A DNA stretch of 64,000 nt from Acanthochlamys bracteata (Eukaryota; Streptophyta; Magnoliopsida; Pandanales; Velloziaceae): contig CM034135.1 in assembly GCA_019914995.1 (NCBI GenBank), forward strand, positions 312,501-376,500, in the 5' to 3' direction. Position numbers and translations under genes: made by a program. Shown here one piece after another: positions 18,352-32,188 of the stretch. Below the pieces are notes generated by a model, which made no database searches, had not been told where the DNA came from, and saw only the letters and a program-made list of their open reading frames with translations. Every line of letters begins with the position of its first letter. The first letter of the stretch is position 1.

Positions 18352-19925
18352 CTAATCATCTGAAGGCCCACCTCTTTGATCAGCCTGTTTGGTCTCTAAG
18401 GTAGTCATAGAGTTGGCAGGTGAATTTTCAGAAGTAATAGCACCAGAGCCATGCTCATCATCATAGCCATGGAAGAATTGTGCAAGAGATAGAGGATTGT
18501 ATGTAGAGCTCGGATTCCGAAGAACTTGAATCGCCCTCATTGCAGCAAGAGTGCTTCGATATACTTCTATAGTTTCCTCTTGTACTGTCGATGCCTCAGG
18601 GTTGATTCTCTCATTGCATGCGGTCTTTTCATGTGGGTCTGACTCAGTAACTTCCTCTTCCAATGGAAAAAGAAGCTCCAGATTGGCTTCACACTCTCGA
18701 ACTAGCCTAACCAAAGGATCTGTAGTAAAGAATGGCTGCTGAAGAGCACGCTGGATAAAAGGCAAACGTACCAATCCACCTGTCCTCTTGTCGTACTTCT
18801 TGAGTATCTTTACTAGTCCTGCAACACATTTCAGAAAAGCAAGAGATATGAAATGAGCAATGCGTGCAAAGGCACCTTGCGAGTGAAGAGAAAATCCTGA
18901 TATACCTGCAAAGTTGAGAGAGCTATAATTTTGAAGAAGCACCATCTCCCCATGAATAGTGACAAAGGCCTTCCTGATCTCCAAAGTCTCCTCGCTGAAC
19001 TCACTGTCAGATGCAAACTTCTCATTCCTAATCGCCTTTAGATTTTCAATTCTATCCTTTAGCTCCTACACAGGAACAACAAGATCATGAATCTTCTATA
19101 ATATAACAAAACCCTATATTTGTATACACCATATAGATAGGTTGGTTCCACACATATGGATACATTAGAATAATTTCCTTTCCCCCTTCCCTCAAAGCAT
19201 GCAAGCCATTCATATACTAATTAAACTACAAACTTAATGTGCATGAGTTTTGTTTGATGTGTTATCCAAGTGCCATTACTGGTACAATATCATAGAAAAC
19301 AGATGGCGCAAAAGCATGTCAAATTCTGTTCCAATGTTGCTCTTTAGTTTTAGATCAATATCAATGGCTTCGACTCTACCCAACACAAGGAAATTTAGAC
19401 CCGCTCTACAAAAGAAGTCGTACATGTAGCCAAATACAATTCAGGTCAACCGGCAAAGGTTGTTTGAAAATTCTCTTTTTTCCCCACTTAACTTATCCTT
19501 TTGCTCACGGCTCAAATCATCAATAGACAAGAATCAAGATATCACTTTTAGCCTTGATGTTTAGCACTTAGTTTTCTCTCCAAACTGTTCGATTCCTATC
19601 AAAATCTGTGGAAAAAAAAAAAAGTTAATAAAATAACATGTACCTGTAATCTAATGATGAACTCCTCCTCCTTATCAACATAGAAATCATTCAACTTATC
19701 TAGCTCTTCCTCCAACATCCCCATAAACCTCTCCTGCTGATCTCCGCCGCCATCGAACCCACCACCATCACCGCCGCCGTCGCCATCGATGAATTCCTGG
19801 TGTTGTTGTTGCTGAGCTGGCAAGTGTTTGATCAACTTCTTCAGATGCTTGTACGCCAAAAACTTGTCTCTCCACTCCGGTAATGTCTCTTCTAAGTGGT
19901 TCTGAAAATCTTTCCCAAATTTCAT
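18352..19925 (-). CDS. SPX4: SPX-domain protein, SPX4-like
   Basis: Three exons: 19925-19644, 19065-18906 and 18818-18352, joining to 302 residues (Arabidopsis SPX4 is about 318). The SPX domain fills the first two-thirds: [20 protein letters not shown] at the start, a Gly/Asp-rich insert (about residues 47-62), [15 protein letters not shown], then [17 protein letters not shown] and [14 protein letters not shown], which carries the basic inositol-pyrophosphate surface. [14 protein letters not shown] and [11 protein letters not shown] match SPX4 rather than SPX1-3. SPX4 proteins sense phosphate status through inositol pyrophosphates and hold PHR transcription factors in the cytosol. The start is the only ATG that gives the conserved MKFGK. 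No P1BS element was evident upstream, in keeping with SPX4 being a weakly Pi-responsive member. Confidence 0.93.
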
Positions 19926-20624
19926 ACCCAGGAATTCCAAAATCACTTCTTTGAAGTCGAATTCGGGATTGGATTGAATCGATTTTGTTGATTTGGGGAA
20001 ATTGAGAATTAGAATTTAGAAGACAACTGTGTTTCCGTGAAATTTTTGTGATGAGCGAAAGAATAACACAAGCGCTGCGTAACATCATAGAATCTTATCC
20101 TTCTCCGAAAGGACATGTTTGCAGATTCGGCCATTAATAGTAGTTTTATCATTAGTGGATCCAAACCTATTGACATCTGAGTAACGGAAGTACAATATTT
20201 GCAATATTCAGATATTTGAGGACTGGAATATTATAATCAGGTATTAATGGAGTGAAATATTCGAAGTTTCTTGGTTGTAGTTATCTTTAATTAAGCCCAT
20301 AACTAACGGGCCAGTGCAAGAGCAAAGTAGCAAACACGGGCTGGACCACGTGTTCCTAATTTTCAAAGCAATGCCTAGTAAATTTATGAAACAAAGTTTA
20401 CTCCTTAAAAAATTTGTTTTTGCAAGAATAATACTAATAAGATGATATAACATATTTGATATGCTTATAGTCGAGGTCCGATAATGAAATATGCACCAAC
20501 GTGTATATAACCACCCGCGCGCGCGAGCTCGTCGAAGTTTTTTCTCTCTGTTCTCTTCATTCTTTCTTTGATCTCCATGCCGGCGAGAAGAAAAACCATT
20601 CAATAATCAGATCGATCGCTTTTC
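19926..20624. other. Divergent promoters of SPX4-like and NPG-like genes
   Basis: This holds the SPX leader (to about 20090), both promoters and the NPG-like leader. There is a CACGTG near 20347, a TATA box at 20504 and a short (CG)n run near 20517. The 119-codon minus-strand frame at 20244-20603 resembles no protein I know. Confidence 0.5.
20504..20510 (+). promoter_or_regulatory. Probable TATA box of NPG-like gene
   Basis: TATATAA lies 115 bp before the ATG at 20625 and is followed by a GC-rich stretch and a pyrimidine-rich leader. It is the best-placed TATA element for this gene. Confidence 0.45.
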
Positions 20625-23600
20625 ATGGCCGGTGATTATGTAGAATCTACCGAGGAGAAATCAGCCAGCGTTGACGTGGCAGCTGAGGAAGCAACAGCGT
20701 CGGTAACTGCTGTGGAGGTTGTGGAATTCAATGGGCTCTCTGTTCCGGTGACGGATGTGTTTTCTCGAATCGATGCTGGTGATATTGATGGAGCTGAGTC
20801 TGTGATCCTAGATGGGCTGTCGATCAATCCAGAGGTCTTGTTTCTTGGTGTTTTTTTTATATGTTTGTTTAGATCTTTGAGAAAAATCGCATATTTGACC
20901 AATTTCACAATTTAATTGCTGGAGTGCTTTTAGGGTGTTGCTGATCTAGATCGGAATTTTAGGACAACATTTGTATGTAGGTTCTTATATTTTGAGAAAA
21001 TTATCGCATTCTTGTTCATTGATTTGATAATTCCTGAAAGATATGAAGTGGGCTAGAAATTTAAGTCATGACCACTCTTGTTTAGCAGATAATGGAAAGA
21101 TGACTATTATTGTTATCTTTTTTTTCTTTGAATAAAATCTTGTTGCCATCTTAATTGACAAAAGATTTCGATTTTCAGTTTGGTCCTTTTTCTTATGTTG
21201 AAATCTTATTTGATATGAGATGATCAGATAGGAAGTTACAAAAAAAATCAGAAATTAAAAATCAAGTTCAGTTACTATTAAAACTTTGGATTTCTTAGTG
21301 CAGGAAGCAAAAGCCATCCTTGGGAGGCTGGAATTCCAGAGGGGTAATATAGAATCTGCTCTTCGGCTGTTTGAGAGCATTGACCTTCAAGCAGCTGTGC
21401 AGCGTCTGCAGACTTCTGTTTTAGAAAAGCCATCTTCAAAGAGAGGCCGATCTCGCACTGAATCGTTACATGGTTTCCCTCAGCAAAATGTCAGTGTTAT
21501 AATTGAAGCTATACACTTCAAGTCTATATCACTTCACAAGCTTGGTAGAGGAATTGGTATGGACTGCTAAAACTAAACTCGTTTTGCCATTTATGAACTT
21601 TGTTCAACTTTCACCTGTTGTACTTCTATGTGTGTTTTGAAAGGCTTTTATTCATGGACAGCATATAACCTTAGTCATTTTAGGATGATCATTTAAATTT
21701 GCAGAGGGTGCTCAAGAATGTAAAAGTGTACTTGATACAGTAGAAAAGATATTCCCAAATGGCATAGCAGAGGCACTGGTGGACAATCAACTACTGGAAG
21801 CAGTTGTTAAAGCTGTTGAATTGCTTCCAGAGCTCTGGAAGCATGCCGGAAATGATCAGGAAACCATGATCTCTTATAGGCGTGCACTTCTTAGCAATTG
21901 GAGGCTTGACGAAGAATGTTGTGCAAGGATACAAAAAAGATTTGCTGAGTTTTTGTTGTATAGTAGTGTTGAAGCTGGTGAACCCAGTTACTCTTTGCAA
22001 CCAGATGGTTTATTTGTCCCAAAGAATAATTTGGAAGAGGCTATTTTACTTTTGTTGATATTATTAAGGAAGTCGAATCTTGGCAACATTCAGTGGGATC
22101 CTTTTGTCATGGAGCATTTAACTTTTGCACTTTCTATCTGTAACCAGACTGCTGTTCTGGCAAGGCAATTCGAGGAGATCTTACCTGGAGTTTATCATCG
22201 CTGTGATAGGTGGTACAGCTTAGCTCTTTCCTACAGTGGCGCAGGTCAGAAGAACGTAGCCTTAAATTTGTTAAGGAAGTGTCTTGGCAAGCATGAAAAC
22301 CCAAACGATGTGTTGACACTGTTATTGGCTTCCAAAATCTGTAGTGAAGATTCTGTCTTGGCATTAGAGGGCATTGAATACGCCCGAAGAGCTATAGAAA
22401 ATATTCAAGTGGATAATGAACATCTGAAAAGTATTGGTCTTCATATTTTAGGCATTTGTTTGGCAAAACAAGCCAAACTTGCTCCATCGGACCAGGAAAG
22501 GTCACTTCTGCAAGTAGAAGCTCTAAAAATACTTGAGGATGCAATAGGTTTAGAACGAAATAATCCAGATTTACTTTTCGACTTGGGATTTATACATGCA
22601 CAACAGAACAATGCAAATTCTGCACTTCGTTATGCAAAAGACTTTATCGACTCAACTGGTGGATCAATTTTGAAAGGATGGGGATTGCTTGCTTTAGTTT
22701 TGTCAGCTCAGCAGCGTTACTCAGAGGCTGAAGCTGTTATTGATGCTGCTTTGGATGAGACTTCAAAGTGGGAGAAGGGACTTCTGCTTAGAATCAAGTC
22801 AAAACTCAAAGCTACCCAATCGAGGCCCATGGATGCAGTTGAGTCATACGGCTTGCTGCTTGCACTTGTTCAGGCTCAAAGGAAGGTTCTTGAATCATCC
22901 ACTGGTGTTTATCAGGTCTTTCCAATTTCCTGGGTACCTTCTTGCATTCTCCTGATCTCCATATGAATGTATCCACAGAAATGTTTGGTTTTTGCTTCAA
23001 TGGTAAGTTATATGAATAAACTTCTTAATGATGTTGTGCATCTTTTCTGCTAGGCCGAGGATGACAAAGATGGAGAGTTCCAAGTATGGCAGGGCCTAGC
23101 AAATCTCTACTCCAGCCTTTCCTATTGGAAAGATGCAGAGATTTGCTTGCAGAAGGCTAGGGCACTAAAGCCATTTTCAGGAGCTCTGTTGCATACTGAA
23201 GGTATTGAACTTCAATCTAAAATTGGGAGACTAATTTACATTATCATACTCAATCTTGTTTACTGCTGCTCATGTAACGGCTGTCTATCTATCTCGTCTG
23301 ACATAGGGGTTATGTATCAAGAGCAAGGAAATCTACATGAAGCAATGGCAGCTTACAGTGATGCCCTTTACATGGAAGTCAGCCATGTACCCTGCAAGGT
23401 CTCACTAGGCTCCCTTCTCTGGAGGAGAGGTTCAAAATCTCTGGCTGCTGCTAGGAGTTTTCTTTCGGATGCTTTAAGAATTGAGCCAACCAATCGGATG
23501 GCTTGGCATTACTTAGGAATGGTCCATAGGGACGATGACAGGAAGTTTGAAGCTGCAGATTGTTTTCAAGCCGCTTCCATGCTAGAAGAATCAGATCCTG

Positions 23601-23626
23601 TAGAAAGCTTTGCATCGATATGCTGA
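20625..23626 (+). CDS. NPG1/NPGR-type TPR protein (TTC7/YPP1 homologue)
   Basis: Five exons: 20625-20834, 21304-21556, 21705-22915, 23054-23201 and 23307-23626, joining to 713 residues. Family signatures are EAKAILGRLEFQRGN, SIDLQAAVQRLQ, VELLPELWKHAG, IQWDPFVMEHLTFALS, LPGVYHRCDRWYSLALSYS, LKGWGLLALVLSAQQRYSEA and the C-terminal FQAASMLEESDPVESF. These match Arabidopsis NPG1 and NPGR proteins, calmodulin-binding TPR proteins first found through a pollen-germination defect and later placed in the plasma-membrane PI4K-alpha1 complex. The usual Cys-rich MLCACSGE start of some paralogues is absent; here the N-terminus is acidic (MAGDYVESTEEK). I cannot say which paralogue it is. Confidence 0.92.
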
Positions 23627-24300
23627 TTATTTCAATTACAGAACCTTGCGACGATTCTTTTTCTAATTGTTTCCTGTATAAATGGTTCGGAGATGTTTTA
23701 CGTCTGAGTTTATGTTATGCTCGTAAACTAACTACAAGCAGAAAGAAAATGACCTATCCCAGCAGTTTAAGACTGGTTGATGTATGTAAGGAATTAACAT
23801 GTGTATTTTCTTGTCTGCAGAAATTTTTTACTGACGAATTGTTCAGTCTCATGTACTGCAAGTTTCTCTAGAAATACGCACAACAGCTAACAGTACTGTT
23901 ATTACTGTTACTCCCGTCTTCTTCATATATAATAAGCGATCAAATTAAAACTTTTTATATTAAATTTAAGATCAATTCTTATGGGTCGCAGCGTTTTTTA
24001 AATGAAAATTGTTTTAAATAAAAAATATTTTTATTTTTTAAAAAATAAGCTCTATTTTTATTTATAAAAATACAAAAAATAATTTTATTATATAAAAAAT
24101 TTAAATATTTATAAAAATATATATTGAAATGTAAAGTAAAGTTAAAAAATTATTCTTAAAGTAATTAACGCTAAACGTTTCTTAATCAATTAAATTAAAA
24201 ATTTTATGAAAGGACTTTTGACCAAAAGTTGGGCCGAAAAGAAAAAGCAGGCCCAAGATGAAGGACTTGTTCGTTTGTCCGTTAATGCTCGAAGGTTTGT
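23627..24300. other. Gene-free stretch between NPG-like gene and ARF
   Basis: The left part is the 3' UTR of the NPG-like gene. From about 23985 to 24182 lies an AT-rich copy of the local MITE family. The remainder, up to the TATA box at 24306, is the proximal ARF promoter. No coding frame is supported. Confidence 0.5.
23985..24182 (+). mobile_element. MITE copy, AT-rich, degenerate
   Basis: Starts with a GCAGCGTTTTTT-like end and closes with ACGCTAAACG. The interior (TTTTTAAAAAATAAGCTCTATTTTT and a later run ending ATATATATTGAAATG, each shared only in part) is colinear with the cleaner copies at 32189 and 40233 in the same orientation. The ends are eroded and no target duplication is clear. 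Confidence 0.5.
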
Positions 24301-24305
24301 AGCTC

Positions 24306-24313
24306 TATAAATA
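24306..24313 (+). promoter_or_regulatory. TATA box of ARF gene
   Basis: TATAAATA sits about 30 bp before the likely leader start. A leader exon then ends at a CCC/GTAAGC donor at 24441, giving a leader intron of about 700 bp that ends at the TTTTAG near 25143. Confidence 0.5.
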
Positions 24314-25163
24314 ACAAGGAGCAGATTTGGGTTTTATTTTCTCACCACTTTTCTCTCGTGCTAATTATTTATTTTTCTGGCCAGCAGAAGCCATCTACCT
24401 CCCGATAGATCTACGCCGCGCTCTCTTCCAGATCTTCGCCCGTAAGCCATTCAGTTCATTCTCACCAAATTTTAATTTCTTTTTTCTCCATTTCATTCGA
24501 TTAAACTTGGTGATCGGTCGTGCGTGCTTGGATCTGGCATCTGATTTCTACCTATTTCTTTTGATGATCTCGTTCGAAATTACTTCGTTTTAGAATAGAT
24601 GAAATGATGTGATCCATAGGTTGAGGTTTTATTTAGATTTGCGATCCGTTGGATGTCTATTTTCACGGTTATGCTTGGAGTTTGAAATAGATATTTGGAT
24701 CTGTTATGTTTGGTCTGAAGGATGGTTTGTTATATTTGATCGCTTTTGTTATGTCGGGATGTGATGTTTTTAAGTTGTGTCGGTGTTTTGATTATTCACC
24801 GTGCTGTAGAGAGATTCGATTGTGCTTGAAGAATTTTCTTGAAATTAGTTTGCGGTGGATTGTTCAGTGATAAGTAACTGTTTGTGAGATATAAAAAAAT
24901 AGCACGGTATCTAATGATTTCTAGCACTTTGCTTCTTAATGCCAACTGCATGTAATGACAATACTAATGTGATAGCTACTGTTGACTTTGTTTGTTGTTA
25001 CTGTTCTCTGGCGAATAAATCGAAGGATTCTGTGCTTGCTATGTTAATTGAGGTTATTGAAACGTACTTGGGTTTCGTGAATTTTAAGAGTATGATATCA
25101 TTACCAAGGAGGTATTTCTGTCCATTTTGATCATTTTTTTTAGAATCACTTTCCCAGACATGA

Positions 25164-26642
<1,479 letters not shown>

Positions 26643-27365
26643 AATGCTTGTTCCGGATGAGCAGCCACTCTTAGTCTTTGTTTACAGCCATAGAGACAGT
26701 AGTTGTGGTTTGATTTTGTGAAAGAGATACGTTATGACTTTATATCTTGTTGTTACTTTGAAGACCCTTGTCATACCTAGTTAGTGAGACTGTTGTTTCT
26801 GGTCGGCTAGGAAGTAAATTGGAGATTGGTGTTTGCTGTAGAGCTGTTATTGTCTTGGTGTTCTTTATTTTATAGACCTGCTATATTCTTTTGGAAAGAA
26901 TCTTTTGCAGTTTGTAACAAATTCCAAAGTTGTTTGCAGGCATGTTCTTTGAATTTGGAGATGTGTAATATATCAAATCTTTGTTAGTTCTTAACCATTT
27001 CTGTCGCTATATCGCGCGCCTCAAGTATTGTGGCAACACGAAACTATTGCCCTGTAATGTAGTGTTATGTGCAAACTCCAGCATTGCAGAAGCTGGAAAA
27101 AATTTCGAAAACAATTTTCTGGTTCGGTATAAATAATCAGATACAAGAGTGAGCTGAAAGATTTTGAAGAAACAACCAACGGTTCAAAGAAAATCAAACA
27201 AATACTCTGCGGCGACAAAAGTCATGCAAGCAACACAGGGTTCAGATTTTATTAAGCCATGACAACTAAAGTAAATAATACTGATCAAATTGTTCAGCAA
27301 ACACAGAAACAAACTCCAAAGATGAAACAACCATAGGATACCAACAGCAGAGAGCATAATTACAT
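26643..27365. other. 3' UTR of ARF and 3' flank of A/B-barrel gene 1
   Basis: Two genes converge here. The T-rich sequence to about 26980 is consistent with the ARF 3' UTR and the rest with the 3' UTR of the minus-strand gene. No ORF or repeat is supported. Confidence 0.5.
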
Positions 27366-28592
27366 TCATGATTTGACAAACGTAGGCTTGTAGTCGATGA
27401 CTAGCACTTTGTCCAAGACACCAAGGAACTTGTTTGCAAACTCAACATGCGCTGGATGTGCGACATACTCAGCAATTCCTTCCTGACTTTCAAATGTTGA
27501 TTCAAATACGTGGGTATACCCCTGATGCATGTTCTCAATGCTCACATCTTTACCCCTGCGTTGAAGAGAATTCTGAACCACCTCAGATTCACAACTAAAG
27601 GAGCAAGCAAATTAGAAAGAGTTCAACCAAAAAAAAAAAGATACCACAAAAACAAAAATACAGGTAATGTTTCTGACGTTCGCCTTGGTACAGCAGACAA
27701 CCCAATATATACGATAACTATAGGCAGCCAACTCAAGATGACAATGAGTTAAGTTACAAAATCGTTTATTGTTGCAAGCATCACAACTACTGGCAGCAGC
27801 CAAAACATCTAAGGAAGCATTCCTGACTGGATAAAGCAGGAGCATTATCATAAAAAACATTACCCAGTAACAAAATGTGGACCTATGGCATCAATATCAT
27901 TCGCGAAACAGTTCACAGCTACTTCGACCTCGCAATTGGACGACGGGGAAATCTACTCATATTTCGCGAGATTATCTACATTAGGCAGAACCGATCAATA
28001 TCGATGAACCAGCATGCCATTTACAGACAGTAATGCGGACAACTTAACAGAATCTAAAGACAGACGGTCAACGTATTATAGTCTAGCCTAGATCTGCGAG
28101 GTCAATTCATTAGCAACATGTTAGCTCCAGAAACAATAGTGATCTACCAAAAAATTGCAAACAATTCCAGATACCAAAAGCATCAAAGAATTACCCAAAT
28201 GATTTCTTTTCCAATAGGATCAAGAACTACACATAATAAAAACGAAATCACAAAGTATTCCCCACTCAAATTTATTTCACACAAATCATCAAACGGGTGT
28301 AAAGCACACAACAATCAGGTCAAAATTACAGCAATTAACATGTAGCATCTAAACAAGAAAAACAACAACATTAACATTATAAGCCGTTAAGAATTGGAGA
28401 AAAATTTTTCCAAAAAGAAAAAGGGAAAACAGGAATTGAACGAAACACTTACCAGTGGAAACCTTTCATGGGTTCGATGAGATTAACAAGGTTAGCGTAA
28501 CCCTTGATGAGTTCTTCCTGCTGCTCTTCGCTTACGTCATCCTTGAACCGTGCCAGCAGCACGTGCCTCACCACTCCCTTCGATTCCTCCAT
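27366..28592 (-). CDS. Stress-response A/B-barrel domain protein, HS1-like (copy 1)
   Basis: Two exons, 28592-28453 and 27555-27366, join to 109 residues, the exact length of Arabidopsis HS1 (At3g17210) as I recall it. The product is a small dimeric alpha/beta-barrel protein. Key stretches are RHVLLARFKDDV, ELIKGYANLVNLIEPMKGFHW, DVSIENMHQGYTHVFESTF, HPAHVEFANKFL and KVLVIDYKP. The splice W(TG/G)GKDVSIEN fixes the acceptor at CGCAG before 27555; an upstream CTTTAG would give a Cys instead and is rejected. HS1 has reported antimicrobial activity; the cellular role of most family members is unknown. A paralogue in the same orientation starts 1.3 kb away, with a decayed copy between. Confidence 0.9.
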
Positions 28593-28881
28593 CTTCCTTC
28601 TTTCTTCTTCTGCAGCTAACTCGGCTCAACAAAATTTATTTGAGAAAGAAGATTATACTTCATTATTTAAAACAAGATCTTAGGAGACTGACTTCGCAAA
28701 CTTTCTCAATTTGTTGATTGACTAAAAACTAATAATAGAGGACCAAATTCGGAAAAACCTTATTCTCCAGAATATAAAACATTACAAACTCTCAACAACA
28801 AGCTTATTATCGCGAGCTTCTTCTACAGAATACAATAAAATACAGTTAAGTCATTTCATATGAATTTTGTAATAAGAATTT
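28593..28881. other. Promoter of A/B-barrel gene 1
   Basis: The 5' leader and promoter of copy 1. AT-rich, with no clear TATA element in the first 100 bp. Nothing else is recognised. Confidence 0.4.
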
Positions 28882-29070
28882 CTAATCGTCGAGGGCGAAA
28901 CGGCCGGGAATGTAGTCGACGATGGTCCTCGACATAAGACTCGTCGGCGAATGCGGCGATGGTCCAAATACTCTTCAGGAACAGCAGGCTTTTATATAAT
29001 AACTTTGTCAGTGATGAGATATGCCTGACGAAGTCCTCATGCTGCTTCTCACCTTCTCCATCTTCTTTTT
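28882..29070 (-). pseudogene. Decayed A/B-barrel gene remnant
   Basis: Read on the minus strand this stretch ends in TIVDYIPGRFALDD and a stop (28884-28882), matching the end of copy 2 (IVVDFIPGRLLLDD). Upstream, fragments such as EKQHEDFVRHISSLT and AFADESYVED resemble EEKKEELIKKYATL and TFADEFLPHL of copy 2, but in different frames and with the central barrel strands missing. It is a truncated, frameshifted third member of the tandem array. It appears untranslated. Confidence 0.65.
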
Positions 29071-29486
29071 AATTCGTTCTGATCTCTCTCTCTCTCGCGA
29101 GTTTGTTTTGATTAAGAATTTTATATAAGTGGGTGGGGTTAATTAGAAATGAGCCACTGGGCTAACAATAGTCCATATATATTCTTGGGTTGGAGATAAA
29201 CAAGGCTACAATTGGGCTGGGAAAAGCCCAACTCAAATAAATAATTAATATTCTGCCTGTAAAATGCAGAGATCCAAGTTTCCAAAAAAGAACAGTAACG
29301 AGTTGAGAGATCCACAAGCAAGCATTAACCATAGCAAAGCTTAATTATTCATACAACGACAACAACTCAACGCCGAACTGCCGAAGCAGGGCACTGATCG
29401 ACATTCTTAATTAAACAATAGACGCCTGTCTAATATCAAATCATCTCATGAATTGAAGGGTTATTGATTTTGATTTATCGATCTAT
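29071..29486. other. Spacer between A/B-barrel remnant and copy 2
   Basis: This contains a (TC)n microsatellite at 29082-29096 and the 3' flank of copy 2. No coding frame is supported. Confidence 0.4.
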
Positions 29487-29934
29487 TCAGTCGTCGAGTA
29501 GAAGACGGCCGGGGATGAAGTCTACGACGATGCGCTCCTTGAGGTGAGGAAGGAACTCATCTGCAAAGGTGCAGTGATCAGGGTGGAGCAGGTACTCCTT
29601 CACTGCTTCAGGGCTGTCGAATGTCGACATGAATATGTGGGTGTACCCAAAGTTCTTCCCCTTGATTCCCATCTCTTTCCCCCTGGTATAAACAATTGAA
29701 TTTGAACACGTGAAGTTCGATTTACACAAGTTTGGCGAAGAAAAATAAATAACACATAGCGATAGAATTTAACCATTTGAATGATTTCATGGGAGTTTTG
29801 CCGACGAGAGTGGCGTACTTCTTGATGAGTTCTTCCTTCTTCTCTTCAGGTACATCATCCTTCCACTTCCCCAAGAACACATGCTTGATAACTCCCTCCT
29901 CTTGCTTCTGCTGCTGCTCTACTTCACTACCCAT
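29487..29934 (-). CDS. Stress-response A/B-barrel domain protein (copy 2)
   Basis: Two exons, 29934-29774 and 29682-29487, join to 118 residues. The barrel is complete: IKHVFLGKWKDDVPEEKK, ELIKKYATLVGKTPMKSFKW, the FGYTHIFMSTFDSPEAV segment, HPDHCTFADEFL and IVVDFIPGRLLLDD. The intron sits at the same Trp codon as in copy 1 (TG/G), which supports origin by tandem duplication. Compared with copy 1 it has a Gln/Glu-rich N-terminal extension (MGSEVEQQQKQEEG) and a longer tail. The TATA box at 29978-29984 is well placed. Function is unproven for this subfamily. Confidence 0.9.
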
Positions 29935-29977
29935 TGCTTTTCTTCTTATAAAAGCTTTTGCTATGTTTTTCTTAGCT

Positions 29978-29984
29978 TATATAG
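29978..29984 (-). promoter_or_regulatory. TATA box of A/B-barrel copy 2
   Basis: TATATAA on the minus strand, about 45 bp before the ATG at 29934. The leader would be very short. Confidence 0.5.
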
Positions 29985-30239
29985 TGACCGAAATGGAGTA
30001 TGGTGACCTTCTGGTAAGCTTACCAATCAATCATAGAGATACTTGCATAGATAATTAGATACCTTTCATCCATTAGATAATATCAACAATGTGATGCACA
30101 ATGATTCTTTTTATTTATTTTTCTTTTTTTCAACAGCAGCAGTTCACGTGCTGGAGCAAGATATTTGTATTTATATCAGATCCGTTAATCTTTCGGAGCA
30201 ATAGTAAATGTTTAAATAATTATTAACTTGCTTCGTGTA

Positions 30240-30466
30240 GGCATTGTTTATTAAAAAAGTAATTTTTAAGTATATATTTTTTAATATATATTTTATAAAT
30301 ATATAAAAAAATTTAGAAAAATATAAAAAAATTTTATATAGTAAAATATTTTATTACATATTTTATTATTTTTTAAAAATAAAAAATAAAACTTAATTAT
30401 AAAAAAATAAAAATATTTTCTATTTAAAAAAATTCTATTTTATAAATATTTTTGAACGTGTCCTAA
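30240..30466 (-). mobile_element. MITE copy (reverse orientation)
   Basis: Colinear with the reverse complement of the copy at 40233: ATTTTATAAATATATAAAA, ATTACATATTTTATTATTTT and a GAACGTGTCC right end are shared. Very AT-rich, with eroded ends. Confidence 0.55.
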
Positions 30467-32188
30467 ATACATAAAAATTATCAGGCATGTAACGATAACA
30501 TGGGATTGGATTTTGGGTTTTAACGAAGGTTGGGACCATGAAAAGAAAGAGATAGCGTGTTTTTTGGCCAAAAAAAATGAGGCAAAAGTTTTGTGAGTTG
30601 TAGCTGAAGATGTAGTTGAAAATGAATGGTGTTGAATCACAACACATGCATATAAATTGTGTTCTTCAGCATCTGGACTATTATGACCTAATGATTCTTT
30701 GTCTTTATTCAATAATTTTTTGCACTATTGGAGAAATATATTCAATAGCAAATTTAGCTGTAAAAATTGCTCTGAAGTCATTTGTAGTTCTTGACGTAGA
30801 TATGCGGTTCAAATTTTCAACAGGTTTTGGTAATTTTCGTGAAGTTTCAGAATGCTAATCACATATTTCATCGCATGTCTCTGGAACAAAAGTTACTTTT
30901 CTCCAGATATGCTATAGTTGTTTGCTAGCTTTTGAGTTGCCCAAAACCTTGATGAAAAGATCCAGGAACAAAAAAACACAAATGAACCTTGTTCCACCCA
31001 TGATCAAAATCTTCTTAAACCTTGATGCTGTGGCCTGCAGTTCTCTTCTTCTTCTTCTTCTTCTTTTTCCATTTGCAGTTTATTCTTTTCTTCCATTTCT
31101 AAACGATGTATGTTTAAAAAAGCTTGCAGTTTGTTCTTATATTATTTAAACCAACAACTACAAAGTACAAACTGCTGCTCTTGCTGTTGAAATAAGGATA
31201 TACGGTCCGGTTAATTAAAAGCCGATTTGCAAAATGATGTCTAGCTACCATATTGCAGATTTTTATAATAAGCCCTATTCGTTTATAAAGCACCGGTTCT
31301 CCCATTTTAGCAGTATTATGCCCTCAAACGGAAATTTAAAAATACGGTAATACAGACTGGTTTTACAAAAAGGAATATAGGTCCGTTTTAGCAAATGTAT
31401 GTAATTAAGGCACCTCGTAGTTTGACTTAGCAGTATTGGACCCTCTTAAGTCGTAAAGGGAAAAACAATTACAATAAAAGTAGGTTGGTTAGCAAATAAT
31501 ATGCACGTCCTGTCTAGCAAAAGTATGTATGAAGCTGTACTCATTTACAGTATCAGTCCTCTTAATTAGGTTTAGCATTATTTATTCCTATAAAAGCAAA
31601 AGTACAATTACAGTAATACGAGACAGAGTTTGCAAAATGATTGTCTAATTTTATTTAGCAGTATGGGTCCCTAGAAACAGAAAAGTAAGATTACAATAAT
31701 AACAGGATGAGTTTGCAAATTATATGTGTCCGGTTGTGCGAAAGAATGAAAGAAGAATATCTTCTACAGTACCCGTCCTTCTAGTTAGTTAGCATTACTT
31801 GATCCTGAAATGAGAAAGTACAATACAACTACTGTAATACGAGACTGACTTTGCAAAATATTTCCTAATCTTCTTAGCAGTATTAGGCCCTCCAAGCGAA
31901 AAGAAAAGTACAATAATAACAAGCTCAGTTTGCAAAATGACATATTTGTCCGGTTGTGCAAAAAGAATGAAAGAAGCAATATGCGTTTACCGTATAGGTC
32001 CTCCTAGTTGTGTTTAGCACTATTTGATCCTAAAAATTGAAAAGTACAATTACATAATACGAGTCTGCTTTTTGCGAAATGATATGTGCGTGGTTACTAG
32101 TTTGATTTATAGCAGCATTAGGCCCTCCCAACGGAAAAGTAAACTTACAATAATTTTATGCTGAGTTTGCCAAATGATATGTAGGGGG

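Noticed and set aside
20244..20603. 119-codon minus-strand frame upstream of the NPG-like gene
   Set aside because: Covers the promoter and TATA box of the plus-strand gene and has no family resemblance.
27580..27600. CTTTAG acceptor giving a longer exon 2 in A/B-barrel copy 1
   Set aside because: It would replace the conserved Trp-Gly-Lys by Cys-rich sequence; the CGCAG acceptor at 27556 gives the exact family length.
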